Shown here piece by piece: positions 15,996 through 23,755 of a DNA stretch of 64,000 nucleotides; positions within the stretch are counted from its first letter, which is position 1; the number at the start of each line of letters is the position of its first letter. The translations under genes and the position numbers were made by a program. The DNA is from Parapusillimonas granuli (lineage in GTDB: Bacteria > Pseudomonadota > Gammaproteobacteria > Burkholderiales > Burkholderiaceae_B). The notes below the pieces were generated by a model. The model saw nothing but the letters and a program-made list of their open reading frames with translations, was not told where the DNA came from and ran no database searches. The stretch spans positions 372,001 to 436,000 of the forward strand of contig NZ_JACCEM010000001.1 in assembly GCF_013416525.1 (NCBI RefSeq), written 5' to 3'.

Positions 15996-16325
15996 GCCCT
16001 GCGCCCATTGTGATTGAACCGATGATGGCAGCGGCATGCCGGGCGGGCTGGTTCTGGTGTGATGGTATTGGTCTCGACGTGATGGTGTTGGGCCTGATGG
16101 GGCGGTGCCATTACGCTGGAGGCCCGTTTCATGCCGCGATAGCCACCACACCACGGCCATCGCAGTACCGCCATCTCAGTACCGCCATCGTACTGCCGCC
16201 ACCGTGATCATGTCCCCTCCATCGCCATGCCACGGCTGCCACAGAGCCACGCTGCTGCTGGCCAAACCCTCTTGCCAAGAACCAGCCCGCCACTGAGGCA
16301 AGCAGCGCCCCAATTCTCCTTAGCA

Positions 16326-16555
16326 TGAGGCCTGCCAGGTGCTGCGCGGGTGCTCGGGCGACTTTCGGGGCCCGCCGGCCAAAGCACGCCTGGCGGGGAT
16401 GCAAGGGCGCAGCTGTTTGAGCCCGCGCTTTCGGGCCACTGGCCCGAGCGGGCGAGTTCTGCGACCGCCCCGACAGGCGTGCTTTGGCCGGGCAGTCCTG
16501 CGCAGCAGGACCGGGTCACGGGAGCAAGAGCACCCGCGCAGCACCTGGCAGGCCG
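16326..16555. repeat. Large imperfect palindrome B
   Basis: An inverted repeat of about 230 bp is centred on GGGCCACTGGCCC near 16,439. The outer 25 bases are perfectly complementary (part: CTGCCAGGTGCTGCGCGGGT), as is an inner CCGGCCAAAGCACGCCTG block. The core is about 90% identical to the reverse complement of the palindrome A core, with paired changes that keep the stem intact. Confidence 0.85.
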
Positions 16556-16789
16556 CGTCAAGAAACCAATAACGGCGCAACAATCGATAAACCGCCCGCG
16601 TCAAGAACTCAAACAACAGCGCGACAACACCATAACCAAGCCACTTAACAAGCCATAAAACAGAGCAGCAATCACAATAAACAGACCGATTAAGAAACAA
16701 AGACAGACACCAGCACAACAGCTACACAGCGCAGCAACAAACAAATAAACCCACCTTATCAACCCGTCTTCATAAAACATAAGCCGCAC

Positions 16790-16805
16790 TGTTTCACGTG
16801 GAACA
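16790..16805. promoter_or_regulatory. parS site 3
   Basis: TGTTTCACGTGGAACA is identical to site 2. It lies about 1.6 kb from the first two, on the far side of both palindromes. Confidence 0.93.
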
Positions 16806-16876
16806 ATCTACCACGCCATGCCACCTCACTCTAATTCTCAAATAATATTTCCATACCCAACAATCCCATACGCACT

Positions 16877-17185
16877 TGTGGATAACTTTGTGGGTAACAG
16901 GACTGAAAAGCTGTTGAAACACGCTCGTCAGCCAGATGCAGACAAAGCCGGCTGTTCCTTGTCAACCACTCGCCACAAAACTCCCCCAGCATCCCACAAC
17001 AGCACACCCCTTCCGCTCCTCCGCCGCAAGCCTTTGTTTTAATGGAATTTTAGGCACGACGACCCGAAAATTTTCTATACGTACGAAGCATGCACACAGC
17101 CTAGTATAAAAACATCGCAGCAGTATTCCGTTGCCTCAGCTCATTCAACCATCAGCTTATGAACTCATAATCAAACTGTGTATAA
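16877..17185. promoter_or_regulatory. DnaA-box group (candidate oriC component)
   Basis: TGTGGATAA at 16,877-16,885 is a perfect reverse R1-type DnaA box. TGTGGGTAA at 16,889-16,897 has one mismatch, and TGTGTATAA at 17,177-17,185 fits TTATNCACA. AT-rich DNA lies between and around them (17,041-17,200). Together with parS and the nearby gene-strand switch this is a plausible origin, but two similar groups occur at 19.1 and 20.4 kb. Confidence 0.5.
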
Positions 17186-17206
17186 GCCGCAAACGACAGG
17201 CATAAA

Positions 17207-17240
17207 AAAACGCCCACATCAATGAATGCAGGCGTTTAAT
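17207..17240 (-). terminator. Rho-independent terminator of the cold-shock gene
   Basis: On the minus strand, AAACGCC pairs with GGCGTTT across a ~16-base loop and a run of seven T residues follows. It lies about 40 bases downstream of the cold-shock stop codon. Confidence 0.75.
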
Positions 17241-17281
17241 TGATCGCTGCGGAAAGAATCGCGCAGACGCTCCAGAGGGAA

Positions 17282-17488
17282 TTACAAAGGACGAATTCCA
17301 GCTGCTTGCGGGCCTTTGGGGCCGTCTTTGACTTCAAATTCCACTTCCTGGCCTTCGTTCAGGCTGCGATAGCCGCGGCCTTCGATTGCGGAGAAATGCG
17401 CGAAAACGTCAGCACCGCCTTCATCGGGGGTAATGAAACCGAAACCCTTGTCGGCGTTAAACCATTTGACTTTGCCCTTTTGAGCCAT
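17282..17488 (-). CDS. Cold-shock protein (CspA family)
   Basis: Small single-stranded nucleic-acid-binding protein acting as an RNA chaperone. The 68-residue product [20 protein letters not shown] has both RNA-binding motifs (KGFGFI and DVFAHFSAI) of the cold-shock domain. The frame is open a further 24 codons upstream, but the ATG at 17,488 gives the canonical length and follows AAGGA. The 300-base gap upstream would allow the long 5' leader usual for cold-induced csp mRNAs. Confidence 0.95.
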   Translation of the reverse strand: MAQKGKVKWFNADKGFGFITPDEGGADVFAHFSAIEGRGYRSLNEGQEVEFEVKDGPKGPQAAGIRPL

Positions 17489-17790
17489 GATGCGTAGCGT
17501 CCTTAAAATAAACAAAAATGCAAGCAACCAAGGACGTTGACACGAGCCCAGATTAACCAACGCAAAGGATCAAAAGCTTGATGCCCAGATCATTACCGAT
17601 TACGCGACCACGAGACTTGCGCACTACTTGATTACAACGCAGGTGTGAGCATAACCACGCCGCAAGCGTTTATCAAATAATAGTTAACCCTATGTGGTAT
17701 TTTTCCGTCAGCAAGCGCTGCTGCCATATTCATATACTTTATTGCTAAGCTGCTTCATCAACTACACATGACCTACGTGGATACCGAGAA
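17489..17790. other. Intergenic region between csp and the aminotransferase
   Basis: Divergent promoter region of about 300 bases, AT-rich from 17,660 to 17,760. It should contain the csp leader and the aminotransferase promoter. No ORF or clear repeat is seen. Confidence 0.5.
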
Positions 17791-18960
17791 ATGAATTTCC
17801 AGTCCAAGCTGCCCGATGTCGGCACGACGATCTTTACGATAATGAGTCAGTTGGCAACTGACCACAAAGCAATAAATCTTGGACAAGGCTTCCCGGATTT
17901 CAACCCGGACACCGAGCTTCTGGACCTTGTGTCCAACGCCATGCATCAAGGCCATAACCAATACCCGCCCATGGCCGGCGTTCCCGCGCTGCGCGAAGCG
18001 ATCAGCGGCAAGGTCCAGGCCCTGTACGGCCACCATTACGACAGCAATACGGAAATCACCGTCACCAGCGGCGCAACAGAAGGCTTGATGGCCAGCATCC
18101 TGGCGTTCGTGCGCAGCGGCGATGAAGTCGTGCTGATCGAACCGTTCTATGACTCATACATTCCCGCCATTCACCTGGCGGGAGGCATCCCTGTGCCCGT
18201 CCCGCTGCAAGCTCCTACCGCGGAACGGCCCTGCTACCAGATCGACTGGGAGCGCATACGGGGCGCGATCAATTCCAAAACCCGAATGCTCATCATCAAC
18301 TTTCCCCATAATCCGACCGGCATCAACTTGCGGGAAAGCGACCTGGACGAACTGGAGCGCATCGTCGATGAAACCGGCATACTGATTTTGTCGGACGAGG
18401 CCTATGAACACATCGTTTTCGATGGGCATCAACATCAAAGCCTGGCACGCCGGCCCGCGCTAGCCGCCAATGCCGTGGTGATCTCGTCTTTTGGCAAGAC
18501 CTATAGCGCCACCGGATGGAAAATCGGCTATTGCTGCGCGCCCGTGGCGCTGTCCAGCGAAATCCGTAAGGTTCATCAATTCGTCGTTTTTACCGTTTCG
18601 TCTCCCATGCAGGTCGCCCTGGCGACCTATATGCAAAACCCGGCGCCTTATCTGGGTTTGTCGGCCTTTTACCAGAAGAAGCGCGACAGATTGTTCGAGG
18701 GCCTTAAAAATACCCGCTTGGTGCCCATGCCCAGCCAAGGTACCTTCTTTTTGCTGGCCGACTACAGCGCGGTCTCGGACCTGCCCGAAGCGGAATTCGC
18801 ACGGTGGCTGACCACGGAACACGGCGTGGGCGTGATCCCGGTATCCGCCTTTTACCGCAACCCGCACGCCGCGGAATCGAACCATGGGCTTGCCCGCTTC
18901 TGCTTTGCAAAAAGGGACGAAACCCTGGATGCAGCGATGGAAAGACTAGCCGCCGTTTAG
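17791..18960 (+). CDS. PLP-dependent aminotransferase (methionine aminotransferase, YbdL-like)
   Basis: Fold-type I aminotransferase, 389 residues, best matching the YbdL/methionine-oxo-acid transaminase branch. Visible are INLGQGFPDFNPDTELLD near residue 30, the Asn-Pro block NFPHNPTGINL near residue 170, the DEAYEHIVFDG segment, and the PLP lysine in SSFGKTYSATGWKIGYC near residue 235. Kynurenine aminotransferases share these motifs, so substrate is uncertain. It stands alone, with a strong terminator downstream. Confidence 0.88.
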   Translation: MNFQSKLPDVGTTIFTIMSQLATDHKAINLGQGFPDFNPDTELLDLVSNAMHQGHNQYPPMAGVPALREAISGKVQALYGHHYDSNTEITVTSGATEGLMASILAFVRSGDEVVLIEPFYDSYIPAIHLAGGIPVPVPLQAPTAERPCYQIDWERIRGAINSKTRMLIINFPHNPTGINLRESDLDELERIVDETGILILSDEAYEHIVFDGHQHQSLARRPALAANAVVISSFGKTYSATGWKIGYCCAPVALSSEIRKVHQFVVFTVSSPMQVALATYMQNPAPYLGLSAFYQKKRDRLFEGLKNTRLVPMPSQGTFFLLADYSAVSDLPEAEFARWLTTEHGVGVIPVSAFYRNPHAAESNHGLARFCFAKRDETLDAAMERLAAV

Positions 18961-18980
18961 CCTTCGCTTTGCCGAACCCG

Positions 18981-19007
18981 CCGCCTTGTACAAGGCGGTT
19001 TTTTTTT
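18981..19007 (+). terminator. Rho-independent terminator
   Basis: A perfect 18-bp palindrome (CCGCCTTGTACAAGGCGG at 18,981-18,998) is followed at once by nine T residues, 20 bases after the aminotransferase stop codon. Confidence 0.9.
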
Positions 19008-19090
19008 GCGCACTGAATACACGGAGAAGTATAGCTCCACGAAAAAAAGCGGCAAGAAGGCGTTGGCTCCATGGTTTTTGTTCCTATCTT

Positions 19091-19309
19091 TTTATATACC
19101 GATTACTGATGATGGGTCCCTGTGGATAAGCTGTACAAGTCGGTATTTTTATTAAATATCAGGGTGTTATGACGGATTCTCGATGGGCATAACTGCTGTT
19201 TTCAAAGAGGACGAATACTGGACAAGTTTTCATCGGGCAAAAAAATTGCATGTTGTTCCGTCATGGTCCACAATCAATCCACACCATCTCGACTTAGTAG
19301 TTATCCACA
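19091..19309. promoter_or_regulatory. Two perfect DnaA boxes flanking AT-rich DNA
   Basis: TGTGGATAA at 19,121-19,129 and TTATCCACA at 19,301-19,309 face each other across about 170 bases that include the AT-rich stretch near 19,146-19,160. Upstream of the first box lie TTTATATA and ATGATGGGT, an arrangement repeated at 20,360-20,400. This is a second candidate for part of oriC. The region 18,961-19,371 has no gene. Confidence 0.5.
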
Positions 19310-19371
19310 GGGGCGGCCGAACTCCGGCGTGACCGTTTATTTTGAAACGAAAGGTAACTGTGAGAGGAACC

Positions 19372-19992
19372 ATGGTGACGCGATACGACGTGACGGGCGC
19401 CCAGGGAATGGCCGAACCTGGTTCTCATGGAGCGGTCTTGGCGAACAAGCTGGGCATCACCAAACAGGCGGACATCGACGAGGCCGAGCTGGTGCTGCTG
19501 CAAAAGCTCTACGAATCGGTGCTCGGGGACCATCTGCCGCCGGGCCGGATTTCAATCAACCATCTAAAAACTTGGCATCGACGCTGGCTTGGAAACGTCT
19601 ATCCCTGGGCGGGCCTGGCCAGAACGGTCAACATGAGCAAGGGCGGGTTTCCATTCGCGCCAGCCGCCCAGGTCCCCCGGCTGATGGCGGACTTCGACCG
19701 CTTGTATTTGCACCGATACACCCCTTGCATGGGATTCGATCTGGTGGAATTGACCGAAGCCATCGCCGTCACTCACGTCGAATTCATTCTGATGCATCCA
19801 TTTCGCGAGGGCAACGGCCGGATCTCCCGGCTGCTCGCCGACGTCATGGCCGTCCAGGCCGGGCACGGGCCATTGGACTACAGCTTATGGGAAAGCAACA
19901 AGCAGCAGTACATCACGGCAATCCAGCAAGGGCTGGGAAACGACTACGAGCCGATGAAATACTGGGTGGGAAAAGTGCTTGAGACGGCTTGA
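19372..19992 (+). CDS. Fic-domain protein (AMP transferase family)
   Basis: Fic enzymes transfer AMP or related groups to protein hydroxyls; many are toxins held off by an inhibitory helix. The 206-residue product has the active-site loop HPFREGNGRISR (catalytic His, then the GNGR anion hole) at about residues 142-153, and the flap segment around VNMSKGGFPFAPA. The ATG at 19,372 follows AGAGGA; a TTG 30 bases upstream is less likely. I see no clear inhibitory S/TxxxEG motif in the protein itself, which fits class I (separate antitoxin). A small convergent ORF lies 30 bases downstream. Confidence 0.9.
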   Translation: MVTRYDVTGAQGMAEPGSHGAVLANKLGITKQADIDEAELVLLQKLYESVLGDHLPPGRISINHLKTWHRRWLGNVYPWAGLARTVNMSKGGFPFAPAAQVPRLMADFDRLYLHRYTPCMGFDLVELTEAIAVTHVEFILMHPFREGNGRISRLLADVMAVQAGHGPLDYSLWESNKQQYITAIQQGLGNDYEPMKYWVGKVLETA

Positions 19993-20022
19993 CGCCGGGC
20001 GCCATGCCGGCCGGCAAGGATG

Positions 20023-20196
20023 TCAGGCCGCGGCGGCGGCGGCAAGGCTGAGCTGCTGGTACTTGCTGGTTTGCGCTTTCAGCAAGGCCTCGAGTTCTTT
20101 GATGGGTTGGCCGGTTTCGATTGCCGTGGAGCTCGCTACAGCACGGATGATGCGCGTTTGGGCTGGAGGAGCAAGAAGTGTGGGCGTGGATTTCAT
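20023..20196 (-). CDS. Small ORF resembling a VbhA/YhfG-type Fic antitoxin
   Basis: A 57-residue ORF, convergent with the Fic gene. It opens MKSTPTLLAPPAQTRIIRA and continues VASSTAIETGQPIKELEALL. The ASSTAIETGQP segment resembles the inhibitory helix of class I Fic antitoxins, whose core is S/T-x-x-x-E-G/N; here the last position is Thr. An in-frame TAA eight codons upstream makes this ATG the only sensible start. There is no clear Shine-Dalgarno and the tail is a run of six alanines. Known antitoxins usually sit upstream on the same strand, so the pairing is an inference. Confidence 0.45.
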   Translation of the reverse strand: MKSTPTLLAPPAQTRIIRAVASSTAIETGQPIKELEALLKAQTSKYQQLSLAAAAAA

Positions 20197-20359
20197 TGAA
20201 TCGCGGCAAATGAGAACTTACGCCAGTATAACCTTTTGTGTCTTCGTCAAAAAGCGGAATGGCTCGTCTCGAGCGGGAAGCGTGATCACAAAGAGCGACA
20301 AAGAAAGTTCGGCGCAGCGGCACTGGGAGTGCGATGCTGGTTTTCTATAGACTCTTTTC

Positions 20360-20560
20360 TTTATATAAAAAGACTGGTAATGATGGGTGTCTGTGGACAA
20401 CTGGCAAAACTCGTGCTTCGCATTGAAATCCCAGGGCTTTTTCACCATTTTGCGCCAAGGATAAGATGCACTGAACCGGTGGACCGAAACTGCATAAGTT
20501 TCACGGCCGCCTTCGCAACCCGGCTTATGCCTTTATTGTCCACAGGCGGTCCACAGGCTT
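20360..20560. promoter_or_regulatory. DnaA-box-like group with AT-rich element
   Basis: TTTATATA (20,360) and ATGATGGGT (20,380) precede TGTGGACAA at 20,392-20,400, repeating the order seen at 19,091-19,129. TTGTCCACA lies at about 20,538 and GGTCCACAGG shortly after. The boxes carry one mismatch to TTATCCACA. No gene is present in 20,197-20,615. Confidence 0.4.
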
Positions 20561-20615
20561 TCCCGCCGGGACTCAGCGGGGAAACTGTAAGAAGCGCGGA
20601 TGTATGATGTAGCAT

Positions 20616-21335
20616 ATGAGTGATACACGTCCATTTCTTATCGTCCACATGGGGCGTCCCCCGCGCAATGTATCCGTCCGTGTGGGAAATCAAGACGATT
20701 GGTTCCTGTCGGCTTTGCGAGGCCTGGAACACCCCATCCAGGTCGTCCGGCCATTCGAAGACGAGCCCCTGCCCTCCCCGGCACAATTTCGCGCGGCGGT
20801 CATAACCGGTTCATGGTCCATGGTCACCGACCAAGAACCATGGAGCGAGCGAACCGCCGAATGGGTGGCCGATGCCGTCGAGCAAGAGTCGCCGATACTG
20901 GGAGTGTGCTATGGCCATCAGCTGATGGCCCGGGCTTTGGGCGGCGAGGTGGGCTTCCACCCGAAAGGCAGGGAAATCGGGATCAAAACCATTGAATTGC
21001 TGCCGGATGCCGTGCACGACCCATTGCTGAAAGGGCTGCCCGCGCACTTCCAGGCCAATCTTTCCCACCTGCAGGCGGTTCTTGTACCGCCCACGGGCGC
21101 ACAAGTCCTGGCCCGCTCCGATCACGACGAAAACCAGATCCTGCGCTATGGGCCGAAAGCCTGGTCCGTGCAGTTCCATCCGGAATTCACGCCGGCCATC
21201 ATGGCCGCCTGCATCGAGTCCCAGGCAGCCCGGTACGCGGAAGAAGGCTTCGACGTAAGAGGCTTGATGGCGCAATTGGGGCCGACGCCGCAGGCGCTTG
21301 CCGTGCTGCGGCGTTTTGCGGGCATGCGGGTGTAA
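20616..21335 (+). CDS. Class I glutamine amidotransferase-like protein
   Basis: A 239-residue protein with the GATase triad: nucleophilic Cys in GVCYGHQLMARALGG near residue 98, and His/Glu in SVQFHPEFTP near residue 188. Such stand-alone proteins (often annotated GMP synthase-like) hydrolyse glutamine or gamma-glutamyl compounds; the real substrate cannot be told. There is no synthetase domain and no neighbour that suggests a partner. It is the last chromosomal gene before the island. Confidence 0.85.
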   Translation: MSDTRPFLIVHMGRPPRNVSVRVGNQDDWFLSALRGLEHPIQVVRPFEDEPLPSPAQFRAAVITGSWSMVTDQEPWSERTAEWVADAVEQESPILGVCYGHQLMARALGGEVGFHPKGREIGIKTIELLPDAVHDPLLKGLPAHFQANLSHLQAVLVPPTGAQVLARSDHDENQILRYGPKAWSVQFHPEFTPAIMAACIESQAARYAEEGFDVRGLMAQLGPTPQALAVLRRFAGMRV

Positions 21336-21528
21336 GGTCCCCCTGGGCTTCCCAATACATTGGCGTATCCTTTGAGCTAGCCCTCCTGGGCGCGTAGTGG
21401 GCTATCCCTTGTCGCCTGGCCGGATGAAATGGATGTAAATAGGTTGTTAAACGGGAGGCCGGATTAAAACGGCACTGCGCTGCATGGTTGAAGGCGCAGC
21501 ACCCTGCGTCCGAAAGCATTCCCCGGCG

Positions 21529-21564
21529 CTTGAGCGCCTTGAGTGCGGTATCTGTGAGAGACAT
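21529..21564 (-). pseudogene. 5' stub of a P4-type integrase gene
   Basis: The minus-strand start ATG at 21,564 encodes MSLTDTALKALK, identical to the first 12 residues of the intact integrase at 38,282. Similarity also covers its ribosome-binding site (CAAAGGAGGG). After codon 12 it diverges and no integrase sequence follows. It appears to be the remains of an earlier element inserted at the same site. Confidence 0.75.
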
Positions 21565-21579
21565 GGACCCTCCTTTGAG

Positions 21580-21601
21580 CCCCACCTCACTTCCCGATGC
21601 A
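21580..21601. other. Island left attachment site (att core copy)
   Basis: The 22-base sequence matches 38,459-38,480 at 21 of 22 positions, including CTCACTTCCCGATGCA. It lies just upstream of the integrase stub and ends where similarity to mnmE stops. It marks the left end of the island. Confidence 0.85.
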
Positions 21602-22001
21602 GAAGCGGCGCTTCCTCTGTATCCAATTGATTTTTAATGGAGTTTTTGAGGCAACTCAATGAATTTGGACCTATTCTTGGACCCAAAAACCAAGCGTATC
21701 CCTTGGTAGCGGCTGATGGCCCTCCATGGACGCTTCTCGCTCTCCCGTTACCGATGTGATGTGTCAGCGGACGACCTGATCAGAGACAGTGAACCCAGCC
21801 ATCGACGTCCGCCAAGATCCAGTACGCTGCAACGAGCTCATTTTCCCACCTCCTGATCCGGAAGACCAAGGATGTTGTGCCCTGCTTCAGCTCGAAAAAA
21901 CGGGAGGAGCGCAGTTCGGATTGTTGGCTGCGACAGCGGTGATGCCGGGGTGAGATGACGGCTCCTTTGGCCAGTTGGCCAATACCGATAGGAGCCTCAC
22001 C
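21602..22001. other. Left end of island, no gene
   Basis: Four hundred bases without a credible ORF. It contains the TTGGACC...TTGGACCC element at 21,665-21,684 and the promoter region for the following replication gene. Nothing else is recognised. Confidence 0.5.
21665..21684. repeat. Integrase arm-type repeat, left
   Basis: TTGGACCTATTCTTGGACCC matches TTGGACCCATATATGGACCC at 38,333-38,352 at 16 of 20 positions, in the same orientation. Each contains two GGACC half-sites 13 bases apart. Position near both island ends suggests integrase or excisionase binding. Confidence 0.55.
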
Positions 22002-23171
22002 ATGTCACACCAAGTTTCAGACATCGTCACCCCGAAAGCCCTGTTGCTCGATGAGCGGCTGGCGCCGCTGGAGCGCAACGCCTGGCTAACTTTCCGTGCG
22101 CTGGCCAGCAGCGATGGCACCGTGGTCCTCAGCTATGACGCGCTGCGCAAGTACCTGCCCAGCGCACCGGGCAGCAAGCGGGCTGCCCTTGAAACCGTAT
22201 CCAGGGCCGTGCTGTGCTTGCGGCGGTCCACTTGGATCGCTTTGGTCGAGTACCGCCGCAACCCGATGACTGGCTTCTCGATGGCCAGCCGCTACGCGGT
22301 GCGGACTCAGCCCCTTGCGTTCGACGACGCCTGCATGGAGGACGAAGACTACCTGCCGCTGCTGGAACGGGCGCTCGGCCACTCCAGCGTGACGATCCGC
22401 CAACTGGCGCAGTCCATTCTCGATGAGGCCATGCGCCATCCGGACAGGTTGGAAAAGCTGCCCGCAACGATGCAGGAGCGGATCAGGCGCCTACAGCACC
22501 GTGGCGACGACCATGGCCCGGGCAGTCCTGGTGGCTCAACTACGCGCGATGCCCTCGTGCCCGAAGCCAGCGGCGGCATTCCGAAACCCGTTCCGGCATC
22601 TGCGACAGCAGTACGTACTGTAGAAAAAGAAGTATTAAAAGAAGTACGTACACACCGCTCACAACCCGAAGTGCGAGCATTGGGGCCAGATGTGCCAGCC
22701 CGCTTCCGGCAGCTGCCGCAGGATCAGCAACGGGTTCTCACCGCGCGTCTGAGGGGCTTGCCGCCGGAGAAGCGCCTTGCAGTGCTGGCCGAGTGGGACG
22801 TGCGCTGCGAATCAGGTGGTGTGCACAACGCCATCGCCTACCTCTACGGTTTGATCAAGAAGGCCGTGGAAGGCGTCTTCAAGCTCTGGGCCGCCCGCAA
22901 ATCCACTCCGCAGCAGACACCCATGCAGGCCATCAACAACAGCCTGCATGGCTCGCCGCCAGTTCCTTCTCCATCGTCCAGCAGCCAAGCCGCAAAGCCT
23001 GCGTCGCGCGAGGTGGCGCAACGGCATCTGGAACAGATCCGGCGCATGCTGAAGACGCCATCGCTGCCCATCGGGCAGATCATCGGGTGCATGGCTGACA
23101 GCGGAATGCTGCCAACAGCCCCGGGGAACACGCCCGCTGCTGCAAGGTTGGGGCCACTGGGCTCGGCATGA
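22002..23171 (+). CDS. Island replication-type protein (STY4528-like)
   Basis: A 389-residue protein whose N-terminal part (SDIVTPKALLLDERLAPLERNAWLTFR, in two pieces) resembles the STY4528 family of pathogenicity-island replication proteins, with a probable winged-helix region at about 20-110. The middle is proline-rich and low in complexity. The ATG at 22,002 follows GGAGCC; an open frame nine codons longer is less likely. Family assignment is from memory of the N-terminus; function in initiation or control of island replication is inferred. Confidence 0.6.
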   Translation: MSHQVSDIVTPKALLLDERLAPLERNAWLTFRALASSDGTVVLSYDALRKYLPSAPGSKRAALETVSRAVLCLRRSTWIALVEYRRNPMTGFSMASRYAVRTQPLAFDDACMEDEDYLPLLERALGHSSVTIRQLAQSILDEAMRHPDRLEKLPATMQERIRRLQHRGDDHGPGSPGGSTTRDALVPEASGGIPKPVPASATAVRTVEKEVLKEVRTHRSQPEVRALGPDVPARFRQLPQDQQRVLTARLRGLPPEKRLAVLAEWDVRCESGGVHNAIAYLYGLIKKAVEGVFKLWAARKSTPQQTPMQAINNSLHGSPPVPSPSSSSQAAKPASREVAQRHLEQIRRMLKTPSLPIGQIIGCMADSGMLPTAPGNTPAAARLGPLGSA

Positions 23172-23755
23172 GACAGATGGGGCCGTCACTGCCCACCGCA
23201 GTGACGGCCCGTCGAACTGCAGCATCAACGCGGGTTGGCGCAGTATCGCGTTGATGGCTGCGCACATGACGATGCCCCGGCACACTGGCCCAACAACGAC
23301 CTACCGGTGGGTATGAACACCGGAACCCTGGCACAGGTTCCTGCAAGCGCCGACCCGGTTCGCCGGATGGAACCATCCCAGGCACACCCAGGCTCGCTTG
23401 GTGTGCCGCCCTACCCATGGGCAGAGCCATCCTCATCCTCGGCGTGGTTCGTCTCGCCATCGTCGCAACACACGCCCACCACTCGGGGCACTCGTTGCTG
23501 GTCGCCCGTCCTCGCGCGGCCTGCTGCCTCGTTTTCCACCACTCCACAGGAGGTACCTATCCCAGCACATCGCGTTGTTGTCCCTTGCAACTCTTCCGCC
23601 CGGCCTTCCCACAGGAAGCAAGGCGGACGCCTCATTAGAGGCCACAGGTGAACTGAGCACCTGGCCCTTGCCCCTCGGGGATCTCGCCTTGACGAGTTGG
23701 CAAAAACACTGACCGTTTGCTTCTCAGCCCCGACAACCGATGAAACAACACCGCG
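23172..23755. other. Gene-poor island segment with a 12-bp hairpin
   Basis: No ORF here has convincing content; the longest (138 codons, plus strand) is proline/serine-rich out-of-frame-like sequence. At 23,181-23,209 a perfect 12-bp stem (GGCCGTCACTGC and its complement) with a CCACC loop lies just after the replication-type gene but lacks a T-run. A terminator or nicking/transfer site is possible but unproven. Confidence 0.45.

Larger units (their letters stand above)
15117..17281. other. Gene-free origin/partition region between mnmG and the cold-shock gene
   Basis: About 2.2 kb with no ORF I can defend. It contains three parS sites, a 38-bp tandem repeat, two large imperfect palindromes and a DnaA-box group, each listed separately. 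The top strand is conspicuously G+T-rich from about 15,180 to 15,660 and C+A-rich from about 16,560 to 16,790. Genes to the left run mostly on the minus strand and those to the right mostly on plus, as expected around a replication origin. Confidence 0.75.

Noticed and set aside
15707-16207. Several 60-166-codon frames across the repeats and palindromes
   Set aside because: They translate tandem repeats and palindromic DNA in several frames on both strands, so coding is not supported.
16601-16789. A 62-codon minus-strand frame encoding a very hydrophobic Cys/Leu/Val-rich peptide
   Set aside because: The strand is strongly G+T-rich, which yields hydrophobic codons in any frame. No ribosome-binding site or family is seen and it lies within the repeat/parS region.
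23235-23651. A 138-codon plus-strand frame in the island gap
   Set aside because: Ser/Pro/Arg-rich composition, no motif, no start signal, and overlapping frames of similar quality.
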